Assembly (NCBI GenBank): GCA_964343265.1
Contig: CAYFIW010000003.1
Span: 1-64,000, forward strand
Direction: 5' to 3'
DNA length: 64,000 nt
From: CAYFIW01 sp964343265
GTDB lineage: Bacteria > Chloroflexota > Dehalococcoidia > Lucifugimonadales > UBA826
The notes under the pieces were generated by a model, which was not told the origin of the DNA, did no database searches, and saw nothing but the letters and a program-made list of their open reading frames with translations. Of this stretch, positions 26,887 to 36,467 are shown piece by piece. Position 1 is the stretch's first letter; every line of letters begins with the position of its first letter. A program made the translations under genes and the position numbers.

Positions 26887-27918
26887 TCAGCTTACCAGTA
26901 CACTTCTCATAGTGTCTAACACGTAGTCAATATCACTTGATGTTATCCCGTAATGTGTCACAAATCGCCATCTTCGAGCGGATGACCCTCCCTGTACTCC
27001 CTCAGATTCAAGTTTTCGAGCGACCTCCTCCCTATTTCCATGATTTACATTAAAGAAAACCAGATTTGTTTCCACATCAGATGGATCTATGTCGATCGTA
27101 GGGATATCGGATAATCCAATAGCTAATTTTTTTGCATTCTCGTGATCTTCCTCAAGTCGGGACACCATGGTCTCTAAAGCAATAATTCCTGGAGCAGCTA
27201 GAAACCCCGCCTGTCGTGTTCCTCCGCCAATCATTTTTCTTATTCGGCGTGCATTGTCGATAAATTCCGAGTCCCCGCAAACGACAGATCCAACGGGACA
27301 ACTCAGACCTTTCGAGAGGCAAAACGTCACTGAATCTGCAGGCTCAACTAAATCCTTCACATCACATTTTAAGGCAACAGCAGCGTTAAATATTCGTGCT
27401 CCGTCTATGTGTAATGGAATACCATTGTCGTGAGCGACATCTGCTACGACTTTAGTGTATTGGGGAGATAGAATCTTCCCACCACAATTATTTTGAGTGT
27501 TTTCCAGGGATACCAATGCGGTCTTGGGGTAATGATGATTCGTCGAATCTCTGACAGCGTCATTAATTTGTGAAGGCTCAATCATTCCATTTTCATCATT
27601 GTCTAATAGATGATAAGAAACTCCTCCTAACGCCGATGCTCCAGCAGCCTCAGATCTAAAAATATGGGACTTGGAACCAATAATAATCTCGGAACCGCGG
27701 CCTGCGTGCGCCAGTATAGACACGAGATTGCCCATTGTCCCACTAGATACAAACACGGCATCATCTTTGCCTAAAATTTCAGCCGACATTTTTTCAAGTT
27801 TATTTACACTCGGATCATCGCCGAAAACGTCGTCTCCAACTTCAGCTGAAGCTATTGCCTTTAGCATAGCTTCAGAGGGCTTGGTTACGGTGTCACTTCT
27901 TAAATCGACTCGTCTCAT
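26887..27918 (-). CDS. ltaE: Low-specificity L-threonine aldolase
   Basis: PLP enzyme splitting threonine or allo-threonine to glycine and acetaldehyde. The 343-residue sequence starts VDLRSDTVTKPSEAM as usual for the family; VGDDVFGDDPSVNKLE, the SSGTMGNLVS cofactor loop, HIDGARIFNAA with the PLP-ring Asp, and Lys203 in CLSKGLSCPVGS are all present. A GGGGGA ribosome-binding site is about ten bases before the ATG. It stands alone. Its 5' region is divergent from a small hydrolase gene. Confidence 0.93.
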   Translation of the reverse strand: MRRVDLRSDTVTKPSEAMLKAIASAEVGDDVFGDDPSVNKLEKMSAEILGKDDAVFVSSGTMGNLVSILAHAGRGSEIIIGSKSHIFRSEAAGASALGGVSYHLLDNDENGMIEPSQINDAVRDSTNHHYPKTALVSLENTQNNCGGKILSPQYTKVVADVAHDNGIPLHIDGARIFNAAVALKCDVKDLVEPADSVTFCLSKGLSCPVGSVVCGDSEFIDNARRIRKMIGGGTRQAGFLAAPGIIALETMVSRLEEDHENAKKLAIGLSDIPTIDIDPSDVETNLVFFNVNHGNREEVARKLESEGVQGGSSARRWRFVTHYGITSSDIDYVLDTMRSVLVS

Positions 27919-28045
27919 GAATTAAATCCCCCATATTTCTAGAATTCAAACAAACATTTATATCTATTCACCTATTTACATGTTGCCAAATAATATACAT
28001 CCTTCTTAACATTTATTAATTAACCTCAGCAATAAAGATAATTCA

Positions 28046-28681
28046 GTGAAAAAATCAAACCAAATAATTAAATCTGATCAAATAGAACTACAATCAACAA
28101 TCATAATGCCGAATGAAGTAGATAGACCTCCGTGTCTAATACTTTGTCATCCGAATCCCAGGACTGGGGGTTCCATGGATAACAATATAATTGACTGTCT
28201 CGAAGAACCTTTAATCTCAGCAGGAATAGCCATAATAAAATTCAACTTTAGGGGCGTCGGGGAAAGTTCAGGAGAGTTTACGGACGGACGTGAGGAAGCC
28301 TCAGATGTCTTATCTGTAGTAGAGTTTGCCTCTAGAGCACCGTATATTAATGGGAGCAGACTAGGGGTAATGGGATATTCATTTGGCGCATGGATGGCCC
28401 TTGAAGCAGGACTTGCAACTAATAAAATCAAAACCTTAGTTTCTGTAGCATGCCCTCAAAGATGGTATTCAACCTTTGGAACTACAGAGATTGTGCAACC
28501 AAAGCTGCTTATATCTGGTGATCGAGATCATGATTTCCCTTTAGGACAATTCAGATTCCTGTCAAATAGATTCACTGACCCAAAGGAGATAGAAATAATA
28601 TCTGGCGCGGATCACTTTTTCAGAGGCTATGAAAGCCTACTAAGTGAACTAATTACAAAATTCGTCGATAAAACCATATAG
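28046..28681 (+). CDS. Alpha/beta-hydrolase, small esterase-like
   Basis: A 211-residue single-domain hydrolase. The nucleophile elbow is GYSFGAW with Ser112; an acidic residue in SGDRDHDFP and His in GADHFFRGYE complete the triad. CHPNPRTGGSMDN near the N-terminus supplies the oxyanion hole and is typical of a group of uncharacterised bacterial alpha/beta hydrolases (COG2945-like). The substrate is unknown. It starts with GTG at 28046. The next gene, fumC, is 72 bp downstream on the same strand. Confidence 0.82.
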   Translation: MKKSNQIIKSDQIELQSTIIMPNEVDRPPCLILCHPNPRTGGSMDNNIIDCLEEPLISAGIAIIKFNFRGVGESSGEFTDGREEASDVLSVVEFASRAPYINGSRLGVMGYSFGAWMALEAGLATNKIKTLVSVACPQRWYSTFGTTEIVQPKLLISGDRDHDFPLGQFRFLSNRFTDPKEIEIISGADHFFRGYESLLSELITKFVDKTI

Positions 28682-28753
28682 ATGAAAATTTTCAATAAAA
28701 TATAACTACAAAACCTAAATAATTAAATACATATCAACATAGGAGCTCGACAT

Positions 28754-30172
28754 TTGTCTAAACAAATAGAATACAGAAAAGAACAAGATTCCATGGGAGA
28801 ATTTCAAGTTCCGAAAAATGCATATTACGGCGCTAACACAATGAGGGCTGTCCTAAATTTTCCTATTAGTCAATTAAGATTTTCAAGATCATTTATTCGT
28901 GCGATAGCCCAAGTCAAACTCGCCGCAGCAGAGACCAATATGCAGCTAGACCTAATAGAGTCAAATATAGGAAAGGCTATAGTACAAGCCTCTCAAGAAG
29001 TGTCTGAAGGCAAATTTGACGATCAGTTTGTTGTCGATATATTTCAAACAGGGTCCGGTACTTCCACAAACATGAATGCTAACGAAGTAATCTCTAACAG
29101 AGCGATAGAAATTTTAGGCGGCGAACTAGGAAGTCGAACTCCAGTTCACCCAAATGACCATGTGAATATCGGCCAATCTTCCAACGATGTTATACCCACA
29201 TCAATTCACGTTGCTGCAGCAACTGCAATCAAAGATGCGCTCATACCTTCATTAGAAAGATTACATAAGTCACTGCATTCAAAATCAAAAGAGTTTATGC
29301 CCATAGTAAAAACGGGAAGAACTCATTTACAAGATGCAACTCCGGTACGTCTAGGGCAGGAATTTTTAGGGCACGCGGGACAAATAGAAAGAGGAATTCA
29401 TAGGTCAAAACAAGCCTTGGCAGAATTAAGTGAAGTCGCTTTAGGAGGCACAGCAGTTGGTACAGGTGTCAACACACACCCTGAATTCGCCAAAAAAGTA
29501 TGCGATAAACTATCGACCTATCTAGGAATTGAATTCAGAGAGACGGACAACCACTTCCAAGCTCAGAGTACTTTAGACAACATAGTGGAAGCTAGTAGTT
29601 CCATGAAGACTTTAGCAGTAAGTCTTATGAAGATAGCCAATGATGTCAGATGGATGGGTTCAGGACCGCGCGGCGGATTTGGCGAAATCGAGTTACCAGA
29701 AGTACAACCTGGCAGTTCAATAATGCCAGGTAAGGTAAATCCTGTGATACCAGAATCTGTATGCCAAGTATCAGCGCAAGTAATTGGAAACGATGCAACG
29801 ATATCAGTCGCCGGACAATCTGGTAACTTCGAAATAAACGTAATGATGCCTGTAGCCGCATATAATTTACTCCAATCAATAGATCTTCTGGCTACTGTAT
29901 CCAGTAATCTGGCAATCCAATGCATTGATGGTTTAAAAGCGACCACCAAGGGTCCGGAAATGGTGGATAAAGGTCTAGCTATTGTGACTACATTGGTGCC
30001 TCATATCGGTTACGACGCCTCAGCATCCATAGCCCATAAAGCCCAATCCACAGGGCAGACTGTTCTAGAAGTTGCATTAGAAGAGACAAATCTCAAAGAA
30101 GATGAACTTAGAGAAATTCTTAACCCCGATAGTATGACCGAACCGGGAATATCTGGCGTCTCTGTTGGCTAA
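28754..30172 (+). CDS. fumC: Fumarate hydratase, class II
   Basis: TCA-cycle enzyme adding water to fumarate. The 472-residue chain has the superfamily signature GSSIMPGKVNPV in the form GSSIMPGKVNP and the active-site segments GSGTSTNMNANEVISNRA, HPNDHVNIGQSSNDVIPT and the TGRTHLQDATPVRLGQE catalytic His region. Oxygen-stable, iron-free class. The start is TTG at 28754 with AGGAG eight to ten bases upstream; the first residues SKQIEYRKEQDSMGEFQVP agree with the family. The stop overlaps the convergent nucleotidyltransferase gene by 4 bp. Confidence 0.96.
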   Translation: MSKQIEYRKEQDSMGEFQVPKNAYYGANTMRAVLNFPISQLRFSRSFIRAIAQVKLAAAETNMQLDLIESNIGKAIVQASQEVSEGKFDDQFVVDIFQTGSGTSTNMNANEVISNRAIEILGGELGSRTPVHPNDHVNIGQSSNDVIPTSIHVAAATAIKDALIPSLERLHKSLHSKSKEFMPIVKTGRTHLQDATPVRLGQEFLGHAGQIERGIHRSKQALAELSEVALGGTAVGTGVNTHPEFAKKVCDKLSTYLGIEFRETDNHFQAQSTLDNIVEASSSMKTLAVSLMKIANDVRWMGSGPRGGFGEIELPEVQPGSSIMPGKVNPVIPESVCQVSAQVIGNDATISVAGQSGNFEINVMMPVAAYNLLQSIDLLATVSSNLAIQCIDGLKATTKGPEMVDKGLAIVTTLVPHIGYDASASIAHKAQSTGQTVLEVALEETNLKEDELREILNPDSMTEPGISGVSVG

Positions 30173-31386
30173 TTAAGGTCTATTAAAGTCTTGGCAAGTT
30201 CAATCTGCTCTTCTCTACTTAAGGTGTCACCATCGAGCAAAGAAGAGTGGATTGAACGCAGAATCTGTCCTGTTTGTGGACCTGGTCCAATTCCTAAATT
30301 AAAAATATCATTCCCGTCAATTGAAAGCCGGACATGTTTCAAGTTATCTCTATATAAATCCACGTGATCTGAAATATATCCTTTATGAAATAAACTGGCC
30401 GAAGCTAACGCAAATTCAGAACATTGAGACAGAGTATTGTACACATCTGAAGCTTTGAAATTTGGTTTCATATCTTCTATGAAGCCTAGATCTTCTATAG
30501 CATTAGATACAGAAGAGTTAAAGGACATCCTTTCGCTAAATTTTCCCCGTTCCTCCAAAGACTTCAGTGATAATGCCATAAGTAAGAATCCAATCACATC
30601 TCTATCATTTTGCGGAAGGAACTCACGAGTTAAACAATCCCAGTCTATAAGTGACATGTCGAGACTTTCACAGATACACCTCATCACACCCCAGCTATCC
30701 AACAATCCAATAACTTTCCCAGGATCTGTTTCCCAAAATATCTTGGAGAGTTCATTTGAAATACGCACACCACTTAGATTTCTTAAAGATTTAAGAGATC
30801 CCGAAATGAGATTTTGAGTCTCCAAATTCAGAACAAAATCCAACCTCGCCATATATCTCGCTGCTCTAAATATTCTAGTAGGATCATCCATAAAGCTATT
30901 TGAATGAATTACCCTAATAGTCTTCGACTTAAGATCGGATATTGAATCAAAAGCATCAACCACCTCACCCCAATTTTCAGGACTTAATGAAACTGCAATC
31001 GAATTAATTGTAAAGTCCCTTCTAGACAAATCATTGCCTATATCCGAAGGCCGAACTTCAGGTAACATTCCTGGCTCTGAGTAGACCTCCGACCTAGCCA
31101 TTGCCACATCGATTAATTCATCGTGAATGTTAAGTTTAACCGTCCCAAATTCAGAAGAGGATACTAAGAGAGAATCTTTAAGTTCTAGAGTTTTTAACAA
31201 TTTTTCTGGTCTGCATTCTACAGATATGTCAATATCGCTAACAGGCCTCCCGAGTATTAAGTCTCTTACTGAACCTCCAACTAAAAATGCCTCTACACCC
31301 AAAGATTGAGCGGCAGTCCCAATAGATCTCGCGGCAGATTGTTGCTTGGAATTTAATAAATTATCTAAAAGGTTTGATATGTTCAT
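30169..31386 (-). CDS. cca: CCA-adding enzyme / poly(A) polymerase-family tRNA nucleotidyltransferase
   Basis: Class II nucleotidyltransferase, 405 residues. The head domain has FLVGGSVRDLILGRPVSDIDI (GGxVRD and metal-binding DxD), then RRDFTINSIAVSL (motif B) and the DPTRIFRAARYMARLDF motif used for nucleotide recognition. The C-terminal half is a divergent helical region without an obvious HD domain. Whether it adds the full CCA or only A or CC cannot be told from sequence. The tRNA-Ala in this window encodes its own CCA, so repair rather than synthesis may be the main need for that tRNA. Confidence 0.9.
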   Translation of the reverse strand: MNISNLLDNLLNSKQQSAARSIGTAAQSLGVEAFLVGGSVRDLILGRPVSDIDISVECRPEKLLKTLELKDSLLVSSSEFGTVKLNIHDELIDVAMARSEVYSEPGMLPEVRPSDIGNDLSRRDFTINSIAVSLSPENWGEVVDAFDSISDLKSKTIRVIHSNSFMDDPTRIFRAARYMARLDFVLNLETQNLISGSLKSLRNLSGVRISNELSKIFWETDPGKVIGLLDSWGVMRCICESLDMSLIDWDCLTREFLPQNDRDVIGFLLMALSLKSLEERGKFSERMSFNSSVSNAIEDLGFIEDMKPNFKASDVYNTLSQCSEFALASASLFHKGYISDHVDLYRDNLKHVRLSIDGNDIFNLGIGPGPQTGQILRSIHSSLLDGDTLSREEQIELAKTLIDLN

Positions 31387-31528
31387 ATTTAGTATACAAA
31401 TCGAAAAAATTCTAGAGTGTAATCACTGATAATTGATTATACAATTCCACACAGTTTCACCAGTCATGACTTCTGTACGATTTATATTTATTTTACCCAT
31501 AACTTAAATTCTTTAAGGAGGCCTCAAT

Positions 31529-32026
31529 TTGCAAGGCATACTTTACTGCGTCATTTGTGGAAACAAATTGGTACAACAACATGTAAAAAATGATTTACGG
31601 CCATATTGTTCCCACTGTGACAAAATTGTCTACGTTGACCCAAAAGTAGCCGTTGTAATATTAATCATAAAAAACAATTCCATTCTATTAGTTAAACGAG
31701 ACATAGAGCCACATTTCGGTAAATGGAGCTTTCCTTCTGGATATGTAGACCAAGGAGAAATGGTGGAAAATGCAGCAATTAGAGAGGTAAATGAAGAAAC
31801 GAATCTAGATATTAGATTGGATAGCCTACAAGGAGTATATTCTGGAAATGGTCCTGTCGTACTGATCGTATATCAGGCAAGCCCGATTTCCTCAAAAGCA
31901 TCAAAGGGGGAAGAGGTTAGCGCTGTAGGTTGGTTCGATTTAGACGACTTACCTAAACTTCCTTTTAACCACGATAGCCAGATCCTCGAAGATCTAAATA
32001 ACAACCTGAAAATTAATCGCTTTTAA
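31529..32026 (+). CDS. NUDIX hydrolase with N-terminal zinc ribbon
   Basis: 165 residues. An N-terminal four-cysteine ribbon (CVICG at about 7-11 and CSHCD at about 29-33) resembles that of NADH pyrophosphatase-like NUDIX proteins. The NUDIX box GYVDQGEMVENAAIREVNEETNL follows at about 72-94; the usual Gly after EE-x is replaced by Asn. A strong AAGGAGG seven bases before TTG decides the start at 31529. The substrate is unknown (ADP-ribose, NADH or nucleotide sugars are possible). Its stop is 17 bp from the convergent zinc-ribbon protein gene. Confidence 0.86.
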   Translation: MQGILYCVICGNKLVQQHVKNDLRPYCSHCDKIVYVDPKVAVVILIIKNNSILLVKRDIEPHFGKWSFPSGYVDQGEMVENAAIREVNEETNLDIRLDSLQGVYSGNGPVVLIVYQASPISSKASKGEEVSAVGWFDLDDLPKLPFNHDSQILEDLNNNLKINRF

Positions 32027-32043
32027 AATACCAACTTATATTA

Positions 32044-32400
32044 CTAGTCTGTTGATCCTTCCCAAACCCTTTTAAATACACCATATTTCGGACCATCTTC
32101 ATGATTGGATAACGGAGTGATATTTACCAATTCCCAGCCTTTATCACCCATCCTTTTAAGAAGGCTAGTTGTATAACTTAGACCTCCTTCTTCAGTGTCA
32201 GACTTTAATTTCACAACATCATACTCCCAGGTTGAAATATCCGCCGGCAAATGAAAGTCATCTACATATTCAAGTTGTTGTAATTCTTCTTCAGTAACTT
32301 CTGCCCATGAATCTTCTGGAAGATCTGCTTGGCATTCATCACATTTCGTAGCTGGTCCCAATGAATACCCACCGCATTCAGGGCAAAAAAATATTTTCAT
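32044..32400 (-). CDS. Zinc-ribbon protein with DUF4177-like C-terminus
   Basis: 118 residues, function unknown. The first 28 residues carry two CxxC knuckles, CPEC and CDEC, which probably bind zinc. An acidic linker follows. The C-terminal part, WEYDVVKL to GVFKRVWEG (about 62-114), has the alternating pattern of DUF4177, including MGDKGWELVNI. The combination of a ribbon with a DUF4177-like domain suggests a small soluble protein that binds a partner. There is no operon partner: the next gene on the same strand, upstream in transcription, is far to the right across the ABC pair. Confidence 0.72.
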   Translation of the reverse strand: MKIFFCPECGGYSLGPATKCDECQADLPEDSWAEVTEEELQQLEYVDDFHLPADISTWEYDVVKLKSDTEEGGLSYTTSLLKRMGDKGWELVNITPLSNHEDGPKYGVFKRVWEGSTD

Positions 32401-32550
32401 AAATTTTCAACTCATATAAAGCAAAATTATTATCAAATAACAAATCGAAGTAACCTATTTAACTGAAAAATGAAAAACCTAAGAAGATACTTGCGAGATT
32501 ATAGAGGAGAACAAGAACTATTGCAGTAAAAATCTGTCACTGGTCACTAA

Positions 32551-34371
32551 TTACTTTGAAAGAGGTGAATCCATAACAGAGTAATTCATGTTGTACAAAT
32601 GGCTATACAATCCATCTTTTTCCATCAATTCATCATGATTGCCAGTCTCAACGATCGTACCACTCTCAAGAACTACGATTTTGTCTGCTCCCCGAATCGT
32701 TGACAGCCTATGTGCGATTACAATAGCAGTTCTACCGTCAAGCAAATTTTTCAATGCTTTCTGTATGAGAATCTCTGTATGACTGTCTATATTAGCCGTA
32801 GCTTCATCCAAAATTAAAATTCGTGGATCAGCTACAATCGCTCTTGCGAAGCTAAGTAGCTGTCTTTGGCCCAAGCTCAAATTAGCTCCTCTTTCAGATA
32901 AATAAGTGTCATACCCATTTTCAAGATTCGCGATAAATTCATGGGCACCAACCGCTTTCGCGGCTGTAATCATCTGTTCATCAGAAGAATCCCTATGGTT
33001 ATATTTTATATTTTCTCTAACTGTACCCGAGAAAAGGAACGGATCTTGTAAAACAGTACTCATCTGGCTAACTAACGACTTTCTAGTTACAGTTCTTATG
33101 TCTTTTCCATCTACAAGAACTGCTCCATTGCCCTCTTCAACTTCGTAAAATCGTGACAACAATGACACTATGCTAGTTTTTCCTGCACCTGTTGGGCCAA
33201 CAACAGCTATAGTCTGGCCTGGCTCAACTGTAAGATTTATACCCTTTAAGACCACCTCATTTTCTACATAGCTAAATCTAACGTCTTTAAATTCGATCTT
33301 TCCTTCTATGGGGGGCATCTCACCCGCATCATCAACATCATTCATATCAGGTATTCTGTCCATAAGATCGAAAATACGAGAACCCGAAGCCATAGATCTT
33401 TGCAGCTGCGTATATTGCTGAGTCAGATTTCTTATTGGGTCAAAGAACCGCTGTACATACATTACAAACGCTACCAGAACACCTATTTCCAATGAGTTAT
33501 CGTCAACCATGCCCGCTCCAAAAAATATAGCCAAAGAGATCCCAATCGCAGTGAGTATATCTACTCCAGGCAACAGACCAGCAGCATAGCTGGCCGCGGT
33601 CAAATTAGCTTTTTTATGGGATTCGTTTTTCTCGTCAAAAATCTCTAAATTCCTGCTTTGTCTATTTAAACTTTGAACAACCCTGACCCCAGAAATATTC
33701 TCATTAAAAGCAGCGTTAACTATAGAAATCCTCAATCTAACCTGTATGAATGCCAATTTGGCATATCTTTGCCAAACAACCATAATCACTATCAGGATCG
33801 GAAGTACCGCCATAGTTATAAGGCCTAACTTCAGGTTTAACAAAAGAAGAGCAATCACTATGCCTACTATACTTAATAGGTCACCAAGACTCATAACAAC
33901 CAGAGCGGCGAATTCCTGTAGCTGGCCCACATCGCCCTGGACTCTTGACATCAATCGACCAACCTCGGTTCTATCAAAATATCTCATAGATTGCTTTTGA
34001 ACATGGCTAAATAATGCCCTCCGCAATCTCCAAAGGACCCCCTGACCGACTTTCTGCATACTTTGTTGTTGTAGATAATTCGTACCCCAATTAACAAAAC
34101 AAACACCAAGAAATAAGAGAAATACCCATCTCAATCCATCCCAATCACCTGTTCGTATAAAATCATCTATACCCCACGCAATCAACCAGGGAACAGCGAC
34201 CAGAGTTAGAGTATAAATAAACATCGAAACCCCAGAAACCACGACAAGTTTCATAAAAGGTCGCACATATGGAAATAGCCTAAGGATTACCCTTTGATCA
34301 TAAGCAGACCCAAAAACTTCCTCATCTGCCTGACCACGTGATGCTGACATTCCTCCAAGCCCTAAATTCAT
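32551..34371 (-). CDS. ABC exporter half-transporter (TMD-NBD), catalytic-Glu subunit
   Basis: 606 residues with six predicted helices followed by a nucleotide-binding domain. Walker A is GPTGAGKTS, Walker B ends in ILILDEATANID with the catalytic Glu, and the switch His is in VIAHRLST. The ABC signature is LSLGQRQ instead of LSGGQ. Together with the partner subunit this is the pattern of a heterodimeric type IV exporter (TM287/288 or BmrCD type), where the altered signature belongs to the degenerate site. Its start overlaps the end of the partner by 4 bp (ATGA). Substrate unknown: drugs or lipids are typical. Confidence 0.92.
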   Translation of the reverse strand: MNLGLGGMSASRGQADEEVFGSAYDQRVILRLFPYVRPFMKLVVVSGVSMFIYTLTLVAVPWLIAWGIDDFIRTGDWDGLRWVFLLFLGVCFVNWGTNYLQQQSMQKVGQGVLWRLRRALFSHVQKQSMRYFDRTEVGRLMSRVQGDVGQLQEFAALVVMSLGDLLSIVGIVIALLLLNLKLGLITMAVLPILIVIMVVWQRYAKLAFIQVRLRISIVNAAFNENISGVRVVQSLNRQSRNLEIFDEKNESHKKANLTAASYAAGLLPGVDILTAIGISLAIFFGAGMVDDNSLEIGVLVAFVMYVQRFFDPIRNLTQQYTQLQRSMASGSRIFDLMDRIPDMNDVDDAGEMPPIEGKIEFKDVRFSYVENEVVLKGINLTVEPGQTIAVVGPTGAGKTSIVSLLSRFYEVEEGNGAVLVDGKDIRTVTRKSLVSQMSTVLQDPFLFSGTVRENIKYNHRDSSDEQMITAAKAVGAHEFIANLENGYDTYLSERGANLSLGQRQLLSFARAIVADPRILILDEATANIDSHTEILIQKALKNLLDGRTAIVIAHRLSTIRGADKIVVLESGTIVETGNHDELMEKDGLYSHLYNMNYSVMDSPLSK

Positions 34372-36170
34372 GTGCTTTGCACTCCCCTTGCACTTTTTAC
34401 ATCTATTTCTCTCATAACTTCATCCTGGGGTCGCAATTGTAATTCATATATCTCTCTATATTTACCTTCATTCATCAAAAGCTCTTCGTGCGTCCCTTCC
34501 TCTATTATTCGGCCTTGATCTAAGACAATTATTTTATCTGCGCTGTGTACGGTGCTTAGACGATTAGCTATGACGAAGGTTGTACGTCCAGCCATTACTG
34601 ATTCCATGGCTTGTTTGATTTCATCCTCTGTTTGAGCATCGACGCTGGAAGTAGAGTCATCAAGAATTAGTAAAGGAGGATCAAGCAAAACTGCTCTCGC
34701 AATCGACATCCTCTGCCTCTGCCCTCCTGAAAGAGTCGAACCTCTCTCGCCAATGTATGTGTCGTACCCATCGTCTAGAGAATCTATGAATTCATCCATG
34801 CGCGCTACTGAAGCTGCCTGCTCTATTTCTTGTTGAGACGCACTTTCCATTCCATAGCATATGTTCTCTCTTAAAGTAGTCGTAAAAAGAAAGACATCTT
34901 GTTGGACCATACCTATATTTTCTCTTAGCGACTTAAGATCAAAATCTCTAATATCATCTCCGTCCAACAACACTTTCCCGGATGTAACGTCATAAAACCT
35001 GGGCAAAAGATTCACTAGAGTAGACTTTCCACTGCCAGGAGCCCCCAAAAGTGCAATGACTTCCCCTGGTTTAGCTTCTATGTTTATATTATCCAGCACT
35101 GGTGAGCCCTGATTACCGTCGTATGAAAACGAAACGTTTTCAAAAACCACTTTACCTTTTCTGCGAGACATGATTTTAGGATTATCTTTCTCACAGACTG
35201 GAGATTCAGAATCCAGGATTTCAAACATCCGCTCTCCCGCAGAAGCGGCCCTGGCATACGAATTTACAACCCAGCCAGCCATACGGACTGGCAAAGCTAA
35301 AATCTGAAGGTAAAAAACAAATTGCGCTAGTTCACCGGGGGTGATATTTCCATCAATAACCTGTTTTCCACCGAATAGCAACACTAAAGCTAAAGTGACC
35401 AAAAACGTAAAAAGCATAAACGACATGCTCGAAGCTCGTAGCTGTTCCGCTTTTATAAAACTGTCAGCCACTTCAGTACTCTTACCATCGAAGCGAGACT
35501 CTTCGTGATCCTCAGATGCGAAAGCTTTCACTACACGCATTCCTGAGAAATTTTCCTGCAATATTATGCTCAACTCAGCCATTTTTTGTTGGGATACAAG
35601 CCACAAATTCCTCATTCTTAGCCGAACATGACTGGTATAAAAAGCAACAATTGGCATGAATCCTGCGCTTATCAATCCGAGTTGCCAATTGATCGAAGTT
35701 AATATCACTGCCACTATCAAAAATAGAGAGATAAAATATGGTGCCCTTACTACTCCCATATTTATGAACATCCGAATATTTTCAACATCCGTTATCGCCC
35801 GAGACATTAAACTACCCGTATGGTGTTTGTCATGAAAGGCAAAACTTTGATGCTGTACATTGTCATAGAAATCATTCCTTAGATCATAAGAAACGTATTG
35901 TGAAAGTGACTCAGCAAGATAGGTTTGACCATAGGATAGCACCCCGCGCATGAGGCTAAGTACTATAATTATCACGATACTACTCACAAGTAGATCGTTA
36001 TTGACAGACTCCCCTTTCTCAAGCGGTATGGCAATAGCATCGATAGCCTTCCCGAAATATCTCGGTAGGAACACATAAGATGCAACTGCACCTGCCGTAC
36101 ACAGGTAAGCTACTATCAATCTCATTCTATGACGAAGGGCATAGCCTATAATTCTAGCAATGTGTTCCAT
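34368..36170 (-). CDS. ABC exporter half-transporter (TMD-NBD), degenerate-site subunit
   Basis: 600 residues, six helices then a nucleotide-binding domain with Walker A GAPGSGKST and a normal signature LSGGQRQ. Walker B reads LLILDDSTSSVD, so the catalytic Glu is replaced by Asp, and the H-loop reads VIANRLST, so the switch His is replaced by Asn. Both changes predict that the composite site formed by this Walker B and the partner's LSLGQ cannot hydrolyse ATP well. The intact site would use the partner's Glu/His and this subunit's LSGGQ. It is transcribed first and translationally coupled to the partner. Confidence 0.93.
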   Translation of the reverse strand: MEHIARIIGYALRHRMRLIVAYLCTAGAVASYVFLPRYFGKAIDAIAIPLEKGESVNNDLLVSSIVIIIVLSLMRGVLSYGQTYLAESLSQYVSYDLRNDFYDNVQHQSFAFHDKHHTGSLMSRAITDVENIRMFINMGVVRAPYFISLFLIVAVILTSINWQLGLISAGFMPIVAFYTSHVRLRMRNLWLVSQQKMAELSIILQENFSGMRVVKAFASEDHEESRFDGKSTEVADSFIKAEQLRASSMSFMLFTFLVTLALVLLFGGKQVIDGNITPGELAQFVFYLQILALPVRMAGWVVNSYARAASAGERMFEILDSESPVCEKDNPKIMSRRKGKVVFENVSFSYDGNQGSPVLDNINIEAKPGEVIALLGAPGSGKSTLVNLLPRFYDVTSGKVLLDGDDIRDFDLKSLRENIGMVQQDVFLFTTTLRENICYGMESASQQEIEQAASVARMDEFIDSLDDGYDTYIGERGSTLSGGQRQRMSIARAVLLDPPLLILDDSTSSVDAQTEDEIKQAMESVMAGRTTFVIANRLSTVHSADKIIVLDQGRIIEEGTHEELLMNEGKYREIYELQLRPQDEVMREIDVKSARGVQST

Positions 36171-36467
36171 GTATCTTGCTCAGACAACTCCTATCAAAAT
36201 CGCGCACAAGTCATCTATACAACAGTAAATCCGGGTACTAACCATATATTTACCCGACTGAAAACTCTCAAATGCACGACAGACAATACTATCTCCAAAC
36301 CCAATGCATAAAGCAAGTAGTTTGATGATAAATTCTTAATCTTTTGTTCATGTATTAAACTACAGAGTTTTACTCTGATGAAGAAGAAACCCCCTACAAC
36401 AGATATATCATGTGGTAATTTAAATAGGCTTGGCAATCCTCATAATCACCGTGTTAAAAGGCCATTC

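Noticed and set aside
32470..32529. A 19-codon ORF on the plus strand starting MKNLRRYLRDY, resembling the N-terminus of an ABC exporter
   Set aside because: It is short, has no clear ribosome-binding site, stops early and faces the real ABC genes. Chance or a decayed fragment cannot be told apart.
36230..36260. CGGGTA...TACCCG stem in the ABC/rimI gap as a regulatory hairpin
   Set aside because: A 6-bp stem with a loop of about 13 bases is easily found by chance in a 200-base gap.
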